A DNA stretch of 42,017 bases. It comes from an uncultured Veillonella sp. Its GTDB lineage: Bacteria > Bacillota > Negativicutes > Veillonellales > Veillonellaceae. Below the pieces are notes generated by a model. It saw only the letters and a list, made by a program, of their open reading frames with translations. It was not told the origin of the DNA and made no database searches. Location of the stretch: positions 1-42,017 of the forward strand of contig CAKPXN010000008.1 of the NCBI GenBank assembly GCA_934202095.1, read 5' to 3'. Every line of letters starts with the position of its first letter. Position 1 is the first letter of the stretch. The position numbers and the translations under genes were made by a program. Shown piece after piece: positions 1 through 8,080 of this stretch.

Positions 1-63
1 ATCATCGGTGTACCTTTCTTCTTCTCGTTGGTATTAACTAGGAAAAGGAGCTATTTCAAATGA
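1..63 (+). CDS. FecCD-type iron ABC permease, 3' end only
   Basis: Frame 1 is open from the window edge to a TGA at 61-63 and encodes the last 20 residues of a protein, GVPFFFSLVLTRKRSYFK after two isoleucines. A Gly-x-Pro-Phe-Phe motif followed by a hydrophobic stretch and a basic tail is the usual C-terminus of FecCD/BtuC-type permeases. The stop overlaps the ATG of the next gene (ATGA), as expected for translational coupling within an iron/haem/cobalamin importer operon. The rest of the gene lies outside the window, so the substrate is unknown. Confidence 0.7.
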   Translation: MIGVPFFFSLVLTRKRSYFK

Positions 64-836
64 TTGAAGTTCATAATTTAACCTTTGGCTATTCCTCTAC
101 GGAAGACGGACAAATCTTGAAGGGCCTTGATTTTGCCGCTAAAACTGGTAAATTAACGGCTCTCATCGGCACCAATGGTGCTGGTAAATCTACGCTTTTA
201 AAAACAATCATGGGCATCTTGAAAGGCAAGGGCGATATTACCATTAACGGCAAGTCTGTATCTGAATATTCTACAAAGGATTTCAGCAGTACGGTGAGCT
301 ATTTGTCTCAAGATAATGATTGTAGAGTCAATTTGACTGTTTTTGAAGTCGTTATGCTAGGGCGCATGGGATCCATGTCCTTCCGCGTAAGTGATGAAGA
401 CATTGCAGCTACGCAAGAGGTGTTGGAACGGTTGAACTTGCAACGCTTTGCATCGCGTAGCATTATGGAGCTCAGCGGTGGTCAACGCCAACTGGTGTTC
501 ATGGCTCAGGCCCTTGTGAAAGAACCTAAAATCTTAATTCTTGATGAACCGACGAGTGCTCTAGATTTGCACAAGCAATTTGACTTGTTAACATTGCTAA
601 AAAATCTGACCCAAGAAAATGATTTTACAACACTTGTAACATTACATCATCTTGATCTGGCGGCTATGTTCGCAGATGAAATCATCGTGCTCAAAGAGGG
701 TAGAGTATACAATCAAGGCGCACCGAAAGACATCTTTACAGAAGCCATGATGGAAGATGTATACCGTGTTAGAACAAAAATCTACATGGATGACAATGGC
801 ATGCCTCACGTCATTCCATTAGAAGCAATTAACTAA
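60..836 (+). CDS. ABC transporter ATP-binding protein, FecE/FepC type
   Basis: This 258-aa ATPase would power import of an iron complex, haem or cobalamin across the inner membrane. Visible motifs are Walker A GTNGAGKST (residues 37-45), signature LSGGQ (138-142), Walker B ILILDEP (158-164) and a switch His in the TLHHLDLA segment. The 4-bp ATGA overlap with a FecCD-like permease tail, with GGAAAAGGAG upstream as ribosome site, places it in a fecBCDE-type operon as the last gene, because a strong terminator follows at once. The substrate cannot be told from the ATPase. Confidence 0.9.
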   Translation: MIEVHNLTFGYSSTEDGQILKGLDFAAKTGKLTALIGTNGAGKSTLLKTIMGILKGKGDITINGKSVSEYSTKDFSSTVSYLSQDNDCRVNLTVFEVVMLGRMGSMSFRVSDEDIAATQEVLERLNLQRFASRSIMELSGGQRQLVFMAQALVKEPKILILDEPTSALDLHKQFDLLTLLKNLTQENDFTTLVTLHHLDLAAMFADEIIVLKEGRVYNQGAPKDIFTEAMMEDVYRVRTKIYMDDNGMPHVIPLEAIN

Positions 837-843
837 TATAAAA

Positions 844-885
844 GAAGCTGAAATCTTTGCAGTGCATTGATTTCAGCTTCTTTTT
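844..885. terminator. Bidirectional intrinsic terminator between convergent genes
   Basis: A perfect 12-bp stem, GAAGCTGAAATC (844-855) with GATTTCAGCTTC (869-880), is followed by TTTTT. An A-run on the other side allows it to serve the minus-strand permease gene ending at 912 as well. Confidence 0.85.
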
Positions 886-911
886 GGTTGGGAAAAGTAT
901 TAGTATTGTAT

Positions 912-2012
912 TTAAATAATTTCTTTAACTTGAGCCACACCTTTATCGGTAAGCATATAGTACCCATTTGTTACATACAACAAGCCTTGTTTCTTAAGGT
1001 GTGATGCGGCTTGGTGTGTATAGTCTGGCTTCCAGTTCAGGTGTTCGTGAATGGTGCCAATGCCGTTTTCAATGGCTGCCACAGGTGTGTTCATATGGGT
1101 ATAGATGTGGCAGAGCATCATCGTTTCTCGATAGTGACGGCGCAAGTGGCGTTGGCGGCGATAGGTTGCGATATAGCCGATCTTTGGGGTGCAAATAACG
1201 GCGATTAATAAAGCAAGACCTATGGTCGTTGCGATAGCGCCTGCAATGGATACGTCTAGGGTGAAAGCGACTTCTGTACCGATGACGGCACAGATAATGC
1301 CGATGATGATACTGCTAGTGAGCATGGCTTTCACAGAGTCCGTCCATAAATAAGCGATGACTGCAGGTCCAATCATGAGTCCAATAACGAGGATGGCACC
1401 TACCGCTTGGAACGAAGCCACCACGGTGAGGGATACCATGGTCATGAGCACATAATGGATGAGGGCTGGCATGAAGCCGAAAAGCCCTGCTAGTAATGGA
1501 TCAAAGGTGGATAGCTGCAGTTCCTTATAGAAGAGTACAACTAATATGAGGTTGATAAGAGCTACCCCTAGGGAAATCCATAGCGATACAGGGCCTAAGT
1601 CAGTGGAGTTTACAATCCATCTATCGAATGGAGCGAACGCGATTTCGCCCAGTAATGCCGTATCTACGTCAAGATGGGCGTTACCGCTGTAGAGACTGAC
1701 AAGAATGATAGCAATGGAAAAGAGGAGAGGGAAGATGATACCGATAGACGCGTCTTCGTTGACGAGCCCCGTGTTATGAATCATTTCCGTAAGCCACACA
1801 GTTCCTACACCGACTAAGGTTGCTCCTACTAGAAGTAAGGGGGAGTTTAAGTCTTCCGTTACAAAGAAGGCCAGCACGATACCGAGAAATACGGTGTGCG
1901 TAATGGCATCAGCCATCATGGACATACGGCGTAGCACTAGAAATACACCAGGTATAGCGCACGCCATAGATACCGCAATGGCGATGAGTAAAATTTCTGT
2001 ATGTACTGTCAT
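912..2012 (-). CDS. Mn/Zn-type ABC permease (TroD-like) with C-terminal winged-helix-like tail
   Basis: This is the second permease of a TroABCD/MntABCD-type importer (ABC-3 permease family), 366 aa. Residues about 1-275 form the hydrophobic permease core, with the family motif MMADAITHTVFLGI near residue 35. The cytoplasmic tail (about 285-366) is unusual for a permease: it contains a helix-rich segment and ends LTDKGVAQVKEII, resembling the wing end of DtxR/ArsR-type winged-helix domains. Related TroD/MntC-type permeases also carry tails, so this is probably a family trait. Its ATG overlaps the stop of the preceding permease by 4 nt (translational coupling). It is the last gene of the operon. 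Confidence 0.85.
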   Translation of the reverse strand: MTVHTEILLIAIAVSMACAIPGVFLVLRRMSMMADAITHTVFLGIVLAFFVTEDLNSPLLLVGATLVGVGTVWLTEMIHNTGLVNEDASIGIIFPLLFSIAIILVSLYSGNAHLDVDTALLGEIAFAPFDRWIVNSTDLGPVSLWISLGVALINLILVVLFYKELQLSTFDPLLAGLFGFMPALIHYVLMTMVSLTVVASFQAVGAILVIGLMIGPAVIAYLWTDSVKAMLTSSIIIGIICAVIGTEVAFTLDVSIAGAIATTIGLALLIAVICTPKIGYIATYRRQRHLRRHYRETMMLCHIYTHMNTPVAAIENGIGTIHEHLNWKPDYTHQAASHLKKQGLLYVTNGYYMLTDKGVAQVKEII

Positions 2013-2872
2013 GGGGCACCTCTTTTACGATATTGCCACAAGATGCCTCTATTAGGTGCAAAAATGAGGCTCAATAGGACGATAACCGATAGAATGACGA
2101 TGATGGCAGGACCTGTAGGTAGTTTTTGTACTGAGGTACTCCAAAGGGTGCCGCCCATAGCGGATAGCATGCCGAAGAATCCCGCTAATATACACATGGT
2201 ACCTAGCTTGTTCGTCCACTGACGTGCCCCTACAGCTGGTGCAATGAGTAGGGAGCTTATCAAGATAGCACCTACTGATTGAATGCCGATGATGATGGTC
2301 ATGATCAATAGAGCACGATATAAAATGAGGGTAAAGGTGACGGGAATTTGCAATGTTTTGGCATATTCTACATCAAAGGAGATGAGTTTTAGCTCCTTCC
2401 AAAATAGTGCGGTTAACACAATGATGATGAGTGCAGCGACCGACGTAATGTACACATCGCGGGCTAATATGGTGGCCGCCTGTCCAAATATAAATTTTGA
2501 AAGCCCCGCTTGACCTGCATTATTTAGACTTTGAAGGTAGGTGAGGAGGACCATACCGAGCCCAAAGAAGGCAGACAAGATTGTGGCCAAAGCACCATCA
2601 AATTTGATTTTACTGTTTTCGACGGTGATGGTGATGAGCCAAGCTGCAGCAATCGAGGATAGGGCGGCCCCAGCGATGAGGACCTCAATATCCTTAATGC
2701 CGGTCAGCAAGAAAGCGATAACTACACCAGGTAGTGCTGCGTGGGAGAGGCCGTCACCGATGAGGCTTTCCTTGCGCAACACTGCAAAGGTGCCCGCAAT
2801 ACCACTGGCGAGTCCTAAGAGCGCTGTGCCGAGCAGTACCATTTGCGTCGTATAGGATTGGAGTATGGTCAT
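2009..2872 (-). CDS. Mn/Zn-type ABC permease (TroC-like)
   Basis: The 287-aa polytopic inner-membrane protein belongs to the ABC-3 (ZnuB/MntB/TroC) permease family. The diagnostic segment LIGDGLSHAALPGVVIAFLLTG lies near residues 36-57, and the SVGAILISSLLIAPAVGARQW segment is in the C-terminal half. It overlaps the ATPase gene upstream and the second permease downstream by 4 nt each, so the three genes are translated in series. It would form a heterodimeric channel with the 912-2012 product. Confidence 0.88.
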   Translation of the reverse strand: MTILQSYTTQMVLLGTALLGLASGIAGTFAVLRKESLIGDGLSHAALPGVVIAFLLTGIKDIEVLIAGAALSSIAAAWLITITVENSKIKFDGALATILSAFFGLGMVLLTYLQSLNNAGQAGLSKFIFGQAATILARDVYITSVAALIIIVLTALFWKELKLISFDVEYAKTLQIPVTFTLILYRALLIMTIIIGIQSVGAILISSLLIAPAVGARQWTNKLGTMCILAGFFGMLSAMGGTLWSTSVQKLPTGPAIIVILSVIVLLSLIFAPNRGILWQYRKRGAP

Positions 2873-3600
2873 ACAAATTTCCCCTTGCCGTAGGTACGCT
2901 CAATGGCGTCCTCTGTAAACGTATCTGCTACAGGACCGTAGGCGATGGTCTGCTTGTTGACCATCGTTACCCAATCAAAATATTGGGGCACCGTATTTAA
3001 ATCATGATGTACGACGATCACTGTTTTACCGCGGGCTTTCATTTCTTGTAACAGGGAAATAATAGCGTGCTCAGTCGTCTTATCGACGCCCTTGAAGGGC
3101 TCGTCCATAAGGTAAATATCTGCTTCTTGTACGAGGGCTCTTGCGAGGAATACACGCTGTTGCTGTCCTCCTGAAAGCTGGCGAATTTGCCTATTTACAT
3201 AGTCGCTCATGCCCATTTTATCAATCATGGATAGAGCCAGTTCTTTATCCTTTTTACTTGGTCGCTTGAACCACCCAAGGTGACCGTAACGGCCCATGAG
3301 TACTACGTCTAATACGGTAGTAGGAAAGTCCCAGTCTACGCTACCACTTTGAGGGACATAGGCGATTTTCTTGTAATCCTTTTTGTCCATTGCAAGGTGG
3401 TGGTCGATATAAAACTTAACACTACCTGAGATAACTATTAATAGGCCTAACATGGCCTTTAATAATGTAGATTTACCAGCCCCATTAGGGCCGACGATAG
3501 CCGCTAAGGAACCGATGGGTACCTTCATATCTACGTCCCATAATACGGGTTTTGTCGTATAGGCTACGGTCATATCTTCAACTTCAACGGCCCATTCCAT
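2869..3600 (-). CDS. Mn/Zn ABC transporter ATP-binding protein (TroB/MntB-like)
   Basis: This 243-aa ATPase of the metal importer has Walker A GPNGAGKST (residues 37-45), signature LSGGQQQRVFLARAL and Walker B IYLMDEPF, followed by the switch His in VIVVHHDLNT. It lies between the substrate-binding lipoprotein gene (22 nt upstream) and two permease genes overlapped by 4 nt. The ribosome site AAAGGAGG precedes its ATG. Gene order SBP-ATPase-permease-permease matches troABCD of Treponema and mntABCD of Bacillus. Confidence 0.9.
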   Translation of the reverse strand: MEWAVEVEDMTVAYTTKPVLWDVDMKVPIGSLAAIVGPNGAGKSTLLKAMLGLLIVISGSVKFYIDHHLAMDKKDYKKIAYVPQSGSVDWDFPTTVLDVVLMGRYGHLGWFKRPSKKDKELALSMIDKMGMSDYVNRQIRQLSGGQQQRVFLARALVQEADIYLMDEPFKGVDKTTEHAIISLLQEMKARGKTVIVVHHDLNTVPQYFDWVTMVNKQTIAYGPVADTFTEDAIERTYGKGKFV

Positions 3601-3622
3601 AGAGACCTCCTTTTATTATTGT

Positions 3623-4564
3623 TTATTTAAGTGCTTTAGCGATGGTATCGATATTGGCTTTTACCATACCGATATATGTGCCGCCTTCAGTGCCTTCAGA
3701 CCCGAGAGAGTCGGAGTATAATTCACCACCGATAGCAACGTTCCAGCCTTTAGCCTTAGCTGCTTCTTGAACGGCTTCAATTGTTTTGTGTGGTACAGAA
3801 GATTCTACGAAGATCGCTTTAATTTTGTGATCTACGATAAATTGAACAAGTTCATTCACATCTTGTGTACCAGCTTCTGTAGCAGTACTTACACCTTGTA
3901 AACCTTTTACTTCAAAGCCATAAGCGCGAGCAAAGTATTGGAAGGCATCGTGTGCTGTTACGAGAACGCGAGATTCTTTAGGAATCGATTCTGCTTGTGC
4001 TTTAATATATGCATCTGTTTCATCTAATTTAGTGAGGTATGCATCGTAGCGTTTTTTGAAATCCTCTTTGTGAGCTGGATCTGCTTTAGCAAGACCTTCA
4101 TATACCGCTTTAGCAGCAAGTTTCCAATTCGCTACATCGAACCAAATATGAGGGTCTTTCGTTTTCACGCCATTTTCTTCGTCAAAGTCGAGTAGTGTCG
4201 ATGGATCAATAGCGTCGGATACGCGGATAGTAGCTTTATTTTGTTTTGTTAAATTATCGAAAATGGAACCCATTTTACCTTCTAAGTGAACACCGTTGTA
4301 CACCACCACATCTGCTTTAGACATAGCAGTTACATCGCCGGCGCTCGCTTGATAGAGGTGAGGATCTACGCCAGGTCCCATAAGACCTTGGACGGACACA
4401 TGGTCACCGCCGATTTCTTTTACTAAATCCGTTAACATTGTTGTTGTGGCAACGACGTTTAATTTCTTCTGACTATCTTGCGCTGCATCTTTTCCACAGC
4501 CTGCTAATGCGAACAACATCAGTGCTAATGATACGACGACTAATACGATTCGATTAAATTTCAT
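3623..4564 (-). CDS. Metal-binding lipoprotein, TroA/MntA family
   Basis: The 313-aa solute-binding protein of the cluster A-I (Mn/Zn) family delivers Mn2+ or Zn2+ to the permease. A lipoprotein signal ends in LFALAGC with the lipidated Cys at 23. The four metal ligands typical of TroA can be placed: His69 (VDPHLYQAS), His139 (DPHIWFD), His205 (TAHDAFQYF) and Asp285 (GELYSDSLG). A 3-His/1-Asp set as in TroA allows both Mn and Zn, so specificity stays open. It is the first gene of the importer operon; a 31-aa ORF with its own terminator lies just upstream. Confidence 0.9.
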   Translation of the reverse strand: MKFNRIVLVVVSLALMLFALAGCGKDAAQDSQKKLNVVATTTMLTDLVKEIGGDHVSVQGLMGPGVDPHLYQASAGDVTAMSKADVVVYNGVHLEGKMGSIFDNLTKQNKATIRVSDAIDPSTLLDFDEENGVKTKDPHIWFDVANWKLAAKAVYEGLAKADPAHKEDFKKRYDAYLTKLDETDAYIKAQAESIPKESRVLVTAHDAFQYFARAYGFEVKGLQGVSTATEAGTQDVNELVQFIVDHKIKAIFVESSVPHKTIEAVQEAAKAKGWNVAIGGELYSDSLGSEGTEGGTYIGMVKANIDTIAKALK

Positions 4565-4635
4565 AATAAATCTCCTTTTGTAGGTACTAAGTTTAAAATT
4601 TTTAGTTGTCTTGTTAACTATCCTTATTTAAGCGG

Positions 4636-4664
4636 AAAAATAGCCGCTACTAACGTAGCGGCTA
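4636..4664 (-). terminator. Intrinsic terminator after the 31-aa ORF, ahead of the troA-like gene
   Basis: On the minus strand TAGCCGCTAC (4664-4655) pairs with GTAGCGGCTA (4650-4641) around a 4-nt loop, followed by TTTTT. It is about 70 nt upstream of the lipoprotein start and in the same direction, so it either ends a separate small transcript or acts as an attenuator. Confidence 0.75.
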
Positions 4665-4702
4665 GTGGCAGTTATACGGTCTTCTGCTAGGGTCACGATT
4701 CT

Positions 4703-4798
4703 TTAGTGGATGAGAGATTGTAGATGGTTTGGCCCAACGAGGGCAACGATACCAAGTACCATCATGACCTTCATTTGAATACGCTTTCTACGTCTCAT
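4703..4798 (-). CDS. Small membrane or leader peptide (31 aa) upstream of the metal importer
   Basis: The ORF is preceded by a strong ribosome site (AAAAGGAGG, 6 nt from ATG). It encodes a basic N-terminus MRRRKRIQ, one hydrophobic stretch (MKVMMVLGIVALVG) and a short polar end (PNHLQSLIH). A promoter lies upstream (4866-4894) and an intrinsic terminator follows 38 nt after the stop, so it forms a complete small transcription unit inside the leader of the metal importer operon. I recognise no family. It could be a leader peptide in an attenuator or a functional small protein; the protein has no run of one amino acid that would suggest classic amino-acid attenuation. Confidence 0.55.
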   Translation of the reverse strand: MRRRKRIQMKVMMVLGIVALVGPNHLQSLIH

Positions 4799-4865
4799 GA
4801 TGAACCTCCTTTTGTAATTTTGTTACATCAACTTGATGTGTAATCCGATCAATTTGTTCAATATA

Positions 4866-4894
4866 AATATAACATAGATGAGAAAAATTATCAA
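4866..4894 (-). promoter_or_regulatory. Sigma-70-type promoter for the small ORF and metal importer
   Basis: On the minus strand TTGATA (4894-4889), a 17-nt spacer and TATATT (4871-4866) match the -35 and -10 consensus at 4 of 6 and 5 of 6 positions. It lies about 70 nt upstream of the 31-codon ORF. A hyphenated palindrome ACATCAAGTTGATGT (4839-4825) follows downstream and could be a leader hairpin. Confidence 0.55.
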
Positions 4895-4916
4895 TATAAA
4901 TTATAATATAAATATA

Positions 4917-4930
4917 TTTACTTAAGTAAA
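4917..4930. promoter_or_regulatory. 14-bp palindrome, candidate metalloregulator operator
   Basis: TTTACTTAAGTAAA is a perfect palindrome between the divergent metal-importer unit and the TonB_C gene, 22 nt upstream of the importer -35. DtxR/MntR-family repressors bind palindromes of this general form, but the match to a specific consensus is inferred and no such regulator is encoded in the window. Confidence 0.45.
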
Positions 4931-5020
4931 CTATATTTTGTAGTTAGGTATTTTTTTCTTCATCTTTATCGAGTATTATATATGTATATTTATTATATTA
5001 ATTTCGAGGGGGACTAAACC

Positions 5021-5497
5021 ATGAATATATTAACTCGATTCACTTGTGCTGCTGTTCTTACATTTGCTGTAGGTGCCATGATGCCTGCTCATGCTGATGC
5101 GGCTGCCGGCAGATTTACAGAAGCGCCTCGCGAAGTGTCCATCGTTAAACCTACAATGCCAGCTATTCCAAATGGAATTACCATTGCAGATCATATGCGT
5201 GTCCGTTTCTTGATTAATAAACAAGGCAAGGTTGAAAACGTCTTTGTAGAACAATCCTCTGGTTATGGCCCTGTTGATGAAGCTGTGAAAGCTGCCATTA
5301 GACAATGGGAATTTACGCCGGCTATTGGCACAGATCAAAAAGCCCATGCATCCATCATAGGCATGACAATCACATTGCCAAAGGGTAATGCTCCAGCTAA
5401 GTCCGGCAATGGTAAATTGACGGTAGACAAATCGCAGTCTAACGATAATCATGCATCTGACGTGAATGCGAAAGCGAATGGTCCTAAGGCAAAATAA
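5021..5497 (+). CDS. Exported TonB C-terminal-domain protein (158 aa)
   Basis: A signal peptide (about residues 1-26, ending AHADA) precedes a TonB_C-like domain at about 55-117, including VRFLINKQGKVENVFVEQSSGYGPVDEAVKAAIRQWEFTPA. The tail is rich in Lys, Asn and Ser. Full-length TonB is about 240 aa, with a retained N-terminal anchor and a Pro-rich spacer. Neither is seen here, so this is a short, probably soluble periplasmic variant. RBS GAGGGGG lies upstream. A second TonB_C protein follows 63 nt downstream on the same strand. No exbB/exbD is nearby. Confidence 0.75.
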   Translation: MNILTRFTCAAVLTFAVGAMMPAHADAAAGRFTEAPREVSIVKPTMPAIPNGITIADHMRVRFLINKQGKVENVFVEQSSGYGPVDEAVKAAIRQWEFTPAIGTDQKAHASIIGMTITLPKGNAPAKSGNGKLTVDKSQSNDNHASDVNAKANGPKAK

Positions 5498-5560
5498 GGA
5501 GAGAAACAGTCTAGGACTCAATGATGAGAGTAGTCATAAGACTAAATGAGGAGAAAGATG

Positions 5561-5911
5561 ATGAGTAATGTATTGCGTTGTGTTGCCTTAACAGTATTGA
5601 TTATGTCCATGTCTGCCGCTGTTTCTTTGGCGGCCACACCTTATGAAGCGCCAAAAGCAGTATCTACACCAGGCTTTGATTCTGGTGTACTACATGGTTA
5701 TGCTGGTGATGCAACTGTTGTTAATGTAAACTTTACTATTAATACAGATGGATCCGTTTCTCATGTAGAATTACAGGGAACTACTGGTAGTAGTGATGCG
5801 GATGCATCCATTGTGAACACGATTTCTACATGGAAATTTACACCGGCTACGGATAGCAATGGTAATCCTGTAGAGGCATCTAAAACTGAATATATTAATT
5901 TAAGGAATTAA
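5561..5911 (+). CDS. Exported TonB C-terminal-domain-like protein (about 116 aa)
   Basis: A signal peptide (NVLRCVALTVLIMSMSAAVSLAA) is followed by a short TonB_C-type fold: VNVNFTINTDGSVSHVELQG, then ADASIVNTISTWKFTPATD. This is the beta-hairpin, helix, W-x-F-T-P-A pattern shared with the gene upstream, suggesting an old duplication. In-frame ATGs occur at 5546, 5558 and 5561. The first overlaps the AGGAG ribosome site (5549-5553), so 5561 (7 nt spacing) or 5558 is preferred. The two genes probably form an operon closed by the terminator at 5916. Confidence 0.68.
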   Translation: MSNVLRCVALTVLIMSMSAAVSLAATPYEAPKAVSTPGFDSGVLHGYAGDATVVNVNFTINTDGSVSHVELQGTTGSSDADASIVNTISTWKFTPATDSNGNPVEASKTEYINLRN

Positions 5912-5915
5912 CAGA

Positions 5916-5946
5916 AGGCACTCATACATTGTATGGGTGCCTTTTT
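5916..5946 (+). terminator. Intrinsic terminator after the TonB_C pair
   Basis: AGGCACTCATAC pairs with GTATGGGTGCCT (12 bp, one G-T) around the loop ATT, followed by TTTT. Confidence 0.8.
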
Positions 5947-6034
5947 ATATGCTGGTGAAAGTACTTAAGGGTTTAATTATATTAGGTGAAAGTGTTTTGT
6001 GGCTCAATTATCTTGGAAAATGTATCTATAGCAA

Positions 6035-6063
6035 CTGAAAATTACTTTCAAAATGAATATAAT
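6035..6063 (+). promoter_or_regulatory. Promoter of the DUF438 gene with inverted repeat over the -35
   Basis: CTGAAA (6035-6040), 17 nt and TATAAT (6058-6063) form a promoter. The -35 lies within CTGAAAATTACTTTCAA (6035-6051), an inverted repeat that matches the centre of the 27-bp palindrome upstream of the Crp/Fnr gene (16629-16645) at 13 of 17 positions. Two GGTGAAAGT direct repeats lie further upstream (near 5954 and 5985). Confidence 0.5.
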
Positions 6064-6134
6064 AAAAGTATATTTAATATAGTAATAATATATTGTATAT
6101 ACTAATAGTCTTTGACCCATGGAGGTATAAGCAT

Positions 6135-7763
6135 ATGAATCCATTACAGCAAAAGCTAGATATTAATAGTGATCGTTACAGAATTATTGTGTCTGTAAAA
6201 GAAGATTATTTAGATGGTAAATTGTCCTTGGAAGAGGGCAATCGTATTTTGAAAGAAAAATTAGGCACTTGTACACCTGATGAGTTTGCCTATGCAGAGC
6301 AAAGTTTGAAAGGTGTATATAAGGATGAGGAAATCCTAGATAAGATGGATGATCTATTGAACTTATTTGATGGCGTATTAGTGCGCGCTGAAAATGAGTA
6401 CCCTGAAAATCATCCATTATGGGCATATTTGGAAGAGATTAATGCCGTTGAAAAGGTAGCTCTTGAAGCGGATGAATTGTTGAAACAAGATAAGTTTATT
6501 AAAAATCCTTGGCTTGGTGTATTTGATTCCCTAGCACAATGGCGTATTCATCTATCTCGTAAACAAAATCAATTATATCCAATGCTTGAAGAACATGGCT
6601 TTGATCGTCCTACGCGTATTATGTGGACCTTTGACGATGGCGTGCGCGATGCCATCTCTGCGTCCTATGCATTGCTTCGAGAAGATAAATACGAAGAATT
6701 TTTAGCATCCGTTCCTGAAACGTTGGCGAAATTGCGCGATTTGAATTCTAAAGAGTTAGAGGTTTTATTGCCAACATCCTTTAAATTACTAAGCGATGAA
6801 GAATTTGTGCGCATGAGCAAAAACGATCATGAAATTGGTTATGCAATCATCAATCCGCCAGGTTTGTATGTCGTGGCAGGCATCAACGATTCAGCAGCTC
6901 AATTAAATGGAAATACTGCTAGTCAAAATGGTGCTGTATCTAATGAGTTCCTAAATGATTTAGCTGGATTATTGTCTAAATATGTAGGTCCTGTAGGTGG
7001 AGGGCAAGTTGGCAAGGATACAGTCCTCGACGTAGCCACAGGCAAATTGACTCTAGAACAAATCAATCTATTGTTCCGTCATCTTCCTGTAGATTTGTCC
7101 TATGTAGATGAAAACGAACTCGTTAAATTCTACAGCGATACACCACATCGTATATTCCCTCGCAGTGCCAATGTTATTGGCCGTGAGGTAAAGAATTGTC
7201 ACCCTGCTAAGTCCGTTCACGTTGTAGAAGAAATCGTTGAGAAGTTCCGTTCGGGTGAGCAAAGCCAAGCCGAGTTCTGGATCAATAAACCGGGATTGTT
7301 TATCTATGTTATTTATACGGCGGTACGCGATGAAAATGGTAAATTCCGCGGTGTCTTAGAAATGATGCAAGATTGCACTCATATTCGTGAACTTGAAGGC
7401 TCTCGTACATTGTTGACTTGGGACAAGACTGATTTTGTAGGAAGTACAGACAATAGTAATGGTAATGATAAATCACTAGCTCAGGAGGCAGCAGAAGAGG
7501 TGGATGAAGAACCTCTGACTACCGATGCTGACGGTCGTTTCCATATCGATGCAAAGACAACTCTATCTAATTTAATTAAACAGAGCCCTGAAGTGGTAGA
7601 TTATTTGATTTCCTTAAATCCTAAATTTGAGAAATTAAAAACGCCGATGGTAAAGGTTATGGCTAAGGTGGCTACCATCAAGATGATTGCGGAACGTGGT
7701 GATTTTGATGTAGATGATTTGATTGGTAAAATCGACGCATTTATTAATAAAAATAAAAAGTAA
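6135..7763 (+). CDS. DUF438 / PAS / DUF1858 domain protein
   Basis: The 542-aa cytoplasmic protein begins with a DUF438-type region. It is followed by a helical, hemerythrin-like segment with His/Glu-rich helices (NHPLWAYLEEI, HLSRKQNQLYPMLEEHGF, about residues 105-180). A PAS domain of the type usually joined to DUF438 lies at about 310-450 (FYSDTPHRIFPRSANVIGR, then EMMQDCTHIRELEG). A DUF1858 domain forms the C-terminus (about 480-542) and lacks the Cys pair seen in some members. The family is common in anaerobes and presumed to sense redox state or a metal/oxygen ligand. The ATG at 6135 was chosen for its GGAGGT site at 6121; an upstream in-frame start at 6093 has none. It is monocistronic. 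Confidence 0.8.
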   Translation: MNPLQQKLDINSDRYRIIVSVKEDYLDGKLSLEEGNRILKEKLGTCTPDEFAYAEQSLKGVYKDEEILDKMDDLLNLFDGVLVRAENEYPENHPLWAYLEEINAVEKVALEADELLKQDKFIKNPWLGVFDSLAQWRIHLSRKQNQLYPMLEEHGFDRPTRIMWTFDDGVRDAISASYALLREDKYEEFLASVPETLAKLRDLNSKELEVLLPTSFKLLSDEEFVRMSKNDHEIGYAIINPPGLYVVAGINDSAAQLNGNTASQNGAVSNEFLNDLAGLLSKYVGPVGGGQVGKDTVLDVATGKLTLEQINLLFRHLPVDLSYVDENELVKFYSDTPHRIFPRSANVIGREVKNCHPAKSVHVVEEIVEKFRSGEQSQAEFWINKPGLFIYVIYTAVRDENGKFRGVLEMMQDCTHIRELEGSRTLLTWDKTDFVGSTDNSNGNDKSLAQEAAEEVDEEPLTTDADGRFHIDAKTTLSNLIKQSPEVVDYLISLNPKFEKLKTPMVKVMAKVATIKMIAERGDFDVDDLIGKIDAFINKNKK

Positions 7764-7780
7764 CTCTCTTAGGTAAATAA

Positions 7781-7816
7781 GAGGCGAGGTCGCGTGACCT
7801 TGCCTCATTTTATTTT
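7781..7816 (+). terminator. Intrinsic terminator after the DUF438 gene
   Basis: GAGGCGAGGTC (7781-7791) pairs with GACCTTGCCTC (7796-7806) with one G-T pair and loop GCGT, followed by ATTTTATTTT. The remaining bases to 8080 are A+T-rich and presumably hold the pckA promoter, which I could not place with certainty. Confidence 0.75.
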
Positions 7817-8080
7817 GTTATTAGTCTGGTAATAGAGGGTTTCCTTTGTTATTGTCGATGATACTTGAATAGACTTAGAGGGCTTACAATAGTTATCAAT
7901 TTTTATTATTACAAAATGTGTTGCACTAATTTAAAATAAACATACAATAATTTACTTTTATTCATCTCTTTCATGTATACAAATTTGTTAAAAACAGGTA
8001 AAATAGAGATTATTAGAAGTATTTTCAATATACGTACCGATAGGTTTTTATAAAGTTATACGATAAAGGTGAGGATTAGA

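Noticed and set aside
5030..5521. 163-codon minus-strand frame opposite the first TonB_C gene
   Set aside because: No ribosome site or recognisable domain; the plus-strand frame has a signal peptide and domain.
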